Notes under the pieces: model-generated
What the model saw: only the letters and a program-made list of their open reading frames with translations
What the model was told of the DNA's origin: nothing
Database searches by the model: none
NCBI GenBank assembly: GCA_021159105.1
Contig: JAGGSM010000245.1
Span: 1-7,295 of the forward strand
Reading direction: 5' to 3'
Source of the DNA: Candidatus Bipolaricaulota bacterium
GTDB lineage: Bacteria; Bipolaricaulota; Bipolaricaulia; UBA7950; UBA9294
Length of the DNA: 7,295 bases
Position numbers and translations under genes: made by a program
Part shown: positions 5,529-7,295 of the stretch, piece after piece
How the letters are laid out: every line of letters starts with the position of its first letter
Numbering within the stretch: position 1 is the stretch's first letter

Positions 5529-6254
5529 CTAGTACTCGTTGAAGTACGCGTGCGTTATCTGATCCACGTTCATCAGCCGTCCCTCTCCGGTGAAGTACTC
5601 GGCTGTGACGATGAGAGGCAGCGTACCTCGCACATCGAGCGTGCCCCACATGGAGTCAGCGACCACCAAGATATCCGTAGTCAAGAAGTATTCGGTTTCA
5701 TGCGGGTCAAGGACGACATCGGTGGTGTACTGCATCTGTCCAGCCGCGTCGTAGAACTTCAATGTCGCCCCAGCAGAAGTAGCGTTTGGATTGACCACGG
5801 CAATCCCCGTCTTCTGGCCCGATGTGTTGGAGTAGTTCAGCCCGTACCAGTAGTGAGAGTACTCACTGCCATCAGGGAGAGAATCGATCACATTGTCCGA
5901 TGCGATCCACTGATCGGAGACGAACGTCTCCACGCCGACAGTTACTATCCCAGGCGTCTCCAGCAGAGCCAGACCCCACGATGTATCAGAGGTACCCGCT
6001 ATCTTGCTCATGATCTTGTAATCCGACTCGAATGCTGCGAGGCCACCGGAAACCGCATCGACCAGCTCACCGTAGGCATTGTACACCTTGAGGGTATAGT
6101 ACGTATCATCCCCGCCGGAGTTCATGATGACCAGTGCGGTGTCCTGATCAGCGTAGCTTGCGTAGTAGATTCCGTAGCTGTAGGCGTAGCCGACCGCGGC
6201 AAAAGTTGCCAGCAAGAGAACAGTCAGCATCGTGATGATGAATCCTTTCTTCAT
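5529..6254 (-). CDS. Secreted protein with a duplicated beta-rich domain, unrecognised
   Basis: A 241-residue exported protein of no family I can name. A classical signal peptide (MKKGFIITMLTVLLLATFAAVGYA) likely ends at Ala24. The mature part is rich in Tyr, Thr, Asp and short beta strands, with no cysteine. It contains two copies of one domain, 39-111 and 149-221, aligned without a gap at an offset of exactly 110 residues. My manual count gives 18 identities in 73, including LKVYNAYG/LKFYDAAG (55-62, 165-172), Glu76/Glu186, Tyr79/Tyr189, Trp93-Gly94/Trp203-Gly204 and Glu109/Glu219. The TGIAVVNPN and LKFYDAAGQ pattern recalls short beta-sandwich repeats in other bacterial secreted proteins. 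The start is set by AAGGAGG (6260-6266) five bases upstream; a promoter fits at 6284-6311. The gene has its own promoter and terminator, so it is probably monocistronic. A surface, filament or matrix role is only a guess. Confidence 0.85.
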   Translation of the reverse strand: MKKGFIITMLTVLLLATFAAVGYAYSYGIYYASYADQDTALVIMNSGGDDTYYTLKVYNAYGELVDAVSGGLAAFESDYKIMSKIAGTSDTSWGLALLETPGIVTVGVETFVSDQWIASDNVIDSLPDGSEYSHYWYGLNYSNTSGQKTGIAVVNPNATSAGATLKFYDAAGQMQYTTDVVLDPHETEYFLTTDILVVADSMWGTLDVRGTLPLIVTAEYFTGEGRLMNVDQITHAYFNEY

Positions 6255-6259
6255 TGCAT

Positions 6260-6266
6260 CCTCCTT
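6260..6266 (-). promoter_or_regulatory. Strong Shine-Dalgarno of the duplicated-domain gene
   Basis: On the minus strand AAGGAGG lies five bases before the ATG at 6254. It is close to the ideal anti-16S complement and excludes the upstream in-frame TTG at 6311, which would add 19 residues before the signal peptide. Confidence 0.85.
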
Positions 6267-6283
6267 ATCTATGTCTGCAGATG

Positions 6284-6311
6284 ATTGTATCTGCGCCGAG
6301 AAGTTAAGCAA
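6284..6311 (-). promoter_or_regulatory. Putative sigma-70-type promoter
   Basis: On the minus strand TTGCTT (6306-6311) and TACAAT (6284-6289) are separated by 16 bases. The -10 matches the consensus TATAAT at five of six positions; the -35 is weaker, with TTG intact. The predicted transcript would start near 6277 and carry a leader of about 22 bases containing the strong Shine-Dalgarno. Confidence 0.5.
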
Positions 6312-6431
6312 GACACACCGCCGATCTCAATCCACTACTGCGATTCCTTTCCCGCATGTTGAGCACGTGCGTGCTTGGATGCAGCATGATCTGGTTTTGG
6401 GAACGCTGATCGGTCAGGAGGGAGAAAGGGA

Positions 6432-6458
6432 TCTGGGGAGGGGAAATCCCTCCCCAGA
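6432..6458 (-). terminator. Hairpin terminator after the Ig-like gene
   Basis: An 11-bp perfect stem (6432-6442 with 6448-6458) has a five-base loop. It lies 18 bp beyond the stop of the minus-strand Ig-like gene. On that strand it is followed by a pyrimidine-rich stretch with TTTCTCCC, an imperfect T-tract. It separates this gene from the next minus-strand gene, which has its own promoter. Confidence 0.75.
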
Positions 6459-6476
6459 GCGAGCAAGGTCATCCGA

Positions 6477-7295
6477 TCACTCGAAGTTCAGCTTGACAGC
6501 GATCGTGTTCTGATAGCGCTGTTCTTTGCCGTTTGGAAGATAGATCAGGGTGGTCATGTGAAAATAGTATGTGCCGCTCGGAAGGGTATCTGGAGCCAGC
6601 CACGTATCCTCTTCCGTGTACGCGTTGTCCGGAAGCATCGTGTGAGCATCCCACATCATCTGTCCAAGAATGTATCCATCCTCATCAGTGATGTGCATGA
6701 ACCCGTACATCTGCTCCGAGTTTACGTGCAGGTTCCCATCGTTTGTGATCAGTCCACTCGAATGTATCAGGCGCGGATTGTCCTTGTCCTGCCACACCTT
6801 CAGATCATCGAACGTGAAGTGCGGTGCCACTCCATCCCCCCCTGGGGTGATCAAGAACAAGGATGCAATCTGGGTGGCGACGACGACCTGCGCCCCTGTG
6901 GTCGGCGGCTGCACTCGGAATATTGCTGCTACGTAGCGGCCGCCGTACGGATCCAGATTTTCCGGCATGGCCATCTTGTAGTGGAACAACGATGTCTCTC
7001 CCGGTTGGATCGTCTGTTGCACCGGGGTCACCGTCAGCAGCTTGCGTCCGCTGTACTCGCTGTAGGAGTAGGCTTCCGAAGATGGGTCGAGGAACACGGG
7101 CACGCCATCAGGGGCGGTGAACCCTCTCACCATCACCTGTATGTTGATCGGCTCATCCCCGGTGTTGGTGAGGCTGATGTCATCCTCATAAGAGCTGCCC
7201 GGCGGGAGGGTGATCTCGGTCAGAATCGGGGAGAGAGAAGCTCCGCCGAACGCACTCAGGCTCGCTATCAGTGTCACTAAGGCGACGATGAGTAG
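6477..7295 (-). CDS. Secreted Ig-like domain protein, 5' end beyond the window (partial)
   Basis: 272 residues are visible, and the frame stays open to the right edge. The first visible residues (LLIVALVTLIASLSAF, then GGA) are the hydrophobic core and cleavage region of a signal peptide, so the true start lies just outside the window. The GTG at 7277 falls inside that core, lacks a Shine-Dalgarno and is not the start. Visible residues about 20-140 form an Ig-like beta-sandwich: the pattern EITLPPGSSYEDDISLTNTG-DEP (27-49), then QPGET (97-101), a proline near 111 and PYGGRYVAAIF (116-126). This is the signature order of DUF916 (WxL-interacting) and COG1470-type domains. A second beta-rich half (about 145-272) ends in TYYFHMTTLIYLPNG and an Asn-Phe-Glu C-terminus, and I do not recognise it. 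The role is likely extracellular or periplasmic binding; the family link is moderate. Confidence 0.75.
   Translation of the reverse strand, partial: LLIVALVTLIASLSAFGGASLSPILTEITLPPGSSYEDDISLTNTGDEPINIQVMVRGFTAPDGVPVFLDPSSEAYSYSEYSGRKLLTVTPVQQTIQPGETSLFHYKMAMPENLDPYGGRYVAAIFRVQPPTTGAQVVVATQIASLFLITPGGDGVAPHFTFDDLKVWQDKDNPRLIHSSGLITNDGNLHVNSEQMYGFMHITDEDGYILGQMMWDAHTMLPDNAYTEEDTWLAPDTLPSGTYYFHMTTLIYLPNGKEQRYQNTIAVKLNFE

Noticed and set aside
5490..6284. Plus-strand open frame of 264 codons opposite the duplicated-domain gene
   Set aside because: It is antisense to a gene with signal peptide, strong Shine-Dalgarno, promoter and an internal protein repeat; the translation is rich in Arg, His and Cys without motifs, and it begins in the shared terminator hairpin.
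6558..7280. Plus-strand open frame of 240 codons opposite the Ig-like gene
   Set aside because: Shadow frame with no motif; the minus-strand product has a signal-peptide core and a recognisable Ig-like domain.

Overview
This is a bacterial window of moderately high GC (high 50s % by eye) from what looks like a diderm organism. Four of its eight genes carry clear N-terminal export signals, one more (right edge) shows the remains of one, two of these are lipoproteins with a Gly-Cys lipobox, and one is a probable outer-membrane beta-barrel. The mix of PKD-domain lipoproteins, unassigned secreted beta-rich proteins and a MarC-type membrane protein would fit a deep-branching anaerobic or candidate-phylum bacterium such as Bipolaricaulota/Acetothermia. 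That assignment is a low-confidence inference; no ribosomal RNA or marker gene is present.

Left edge (1-356): no convincing gene. It holds a 13-bp direct repeat (81-93 and 316-328) and, between the copies, a run of small hairpins. One is capped by a GNRA-type tetraloop, and the last ends in GGGG-A-TTCAAA. This could be a structured RNA or the right end of a decayed IS200/IS605 (TnpB-type) element.

Centre (357-5463, all plus strand): a class I glutamine-amidotransferase-like gamma-glutamyl hydrolase (peptidase C26/PuuD type) and a PLP-dependent low-specificity L-threonine aldolase. Next comes a tight three-gene surface operon: an outer-membrane beta-barrel candidate with an EF-hand-like loop, a lipoprotein with two PKD domains, and a lipoprotein with three PKD domains whose ATG overlaps the previous stop as ATGA. 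A strong hairpin then separates the operon from a six-helix MarC/UPF0056 membrane protein.

Right side (minus strand, 7295 to 5529): a secreted protein with an N-terminal Ig-like domain of the DUF916/COG1470 type, cut at its 5' end by the window edge. A perfect hairpin terminator follows, then a recognisable promoter and Shine-Dalgarno. These precede an unrecognised secreted protein built from two copies of one roughly 73-residue domain, exactly 110 residues apart. This gene and marC converge on a shared 13-bp hairpin.

The first two genes look like ordinary amino-acid metabolism. The rest is mostly cell-envelope and extracellular beta-structure: PKD, Ig-like, beta-barrel and a duplicated beta domain. 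The beta-barrel and PKD lipoproteins probably act together at the cell surface, but no enzymatic activity can be assigned to them. I see no defence system, CRISPR array, intact transposase, tRNA or rRNA.
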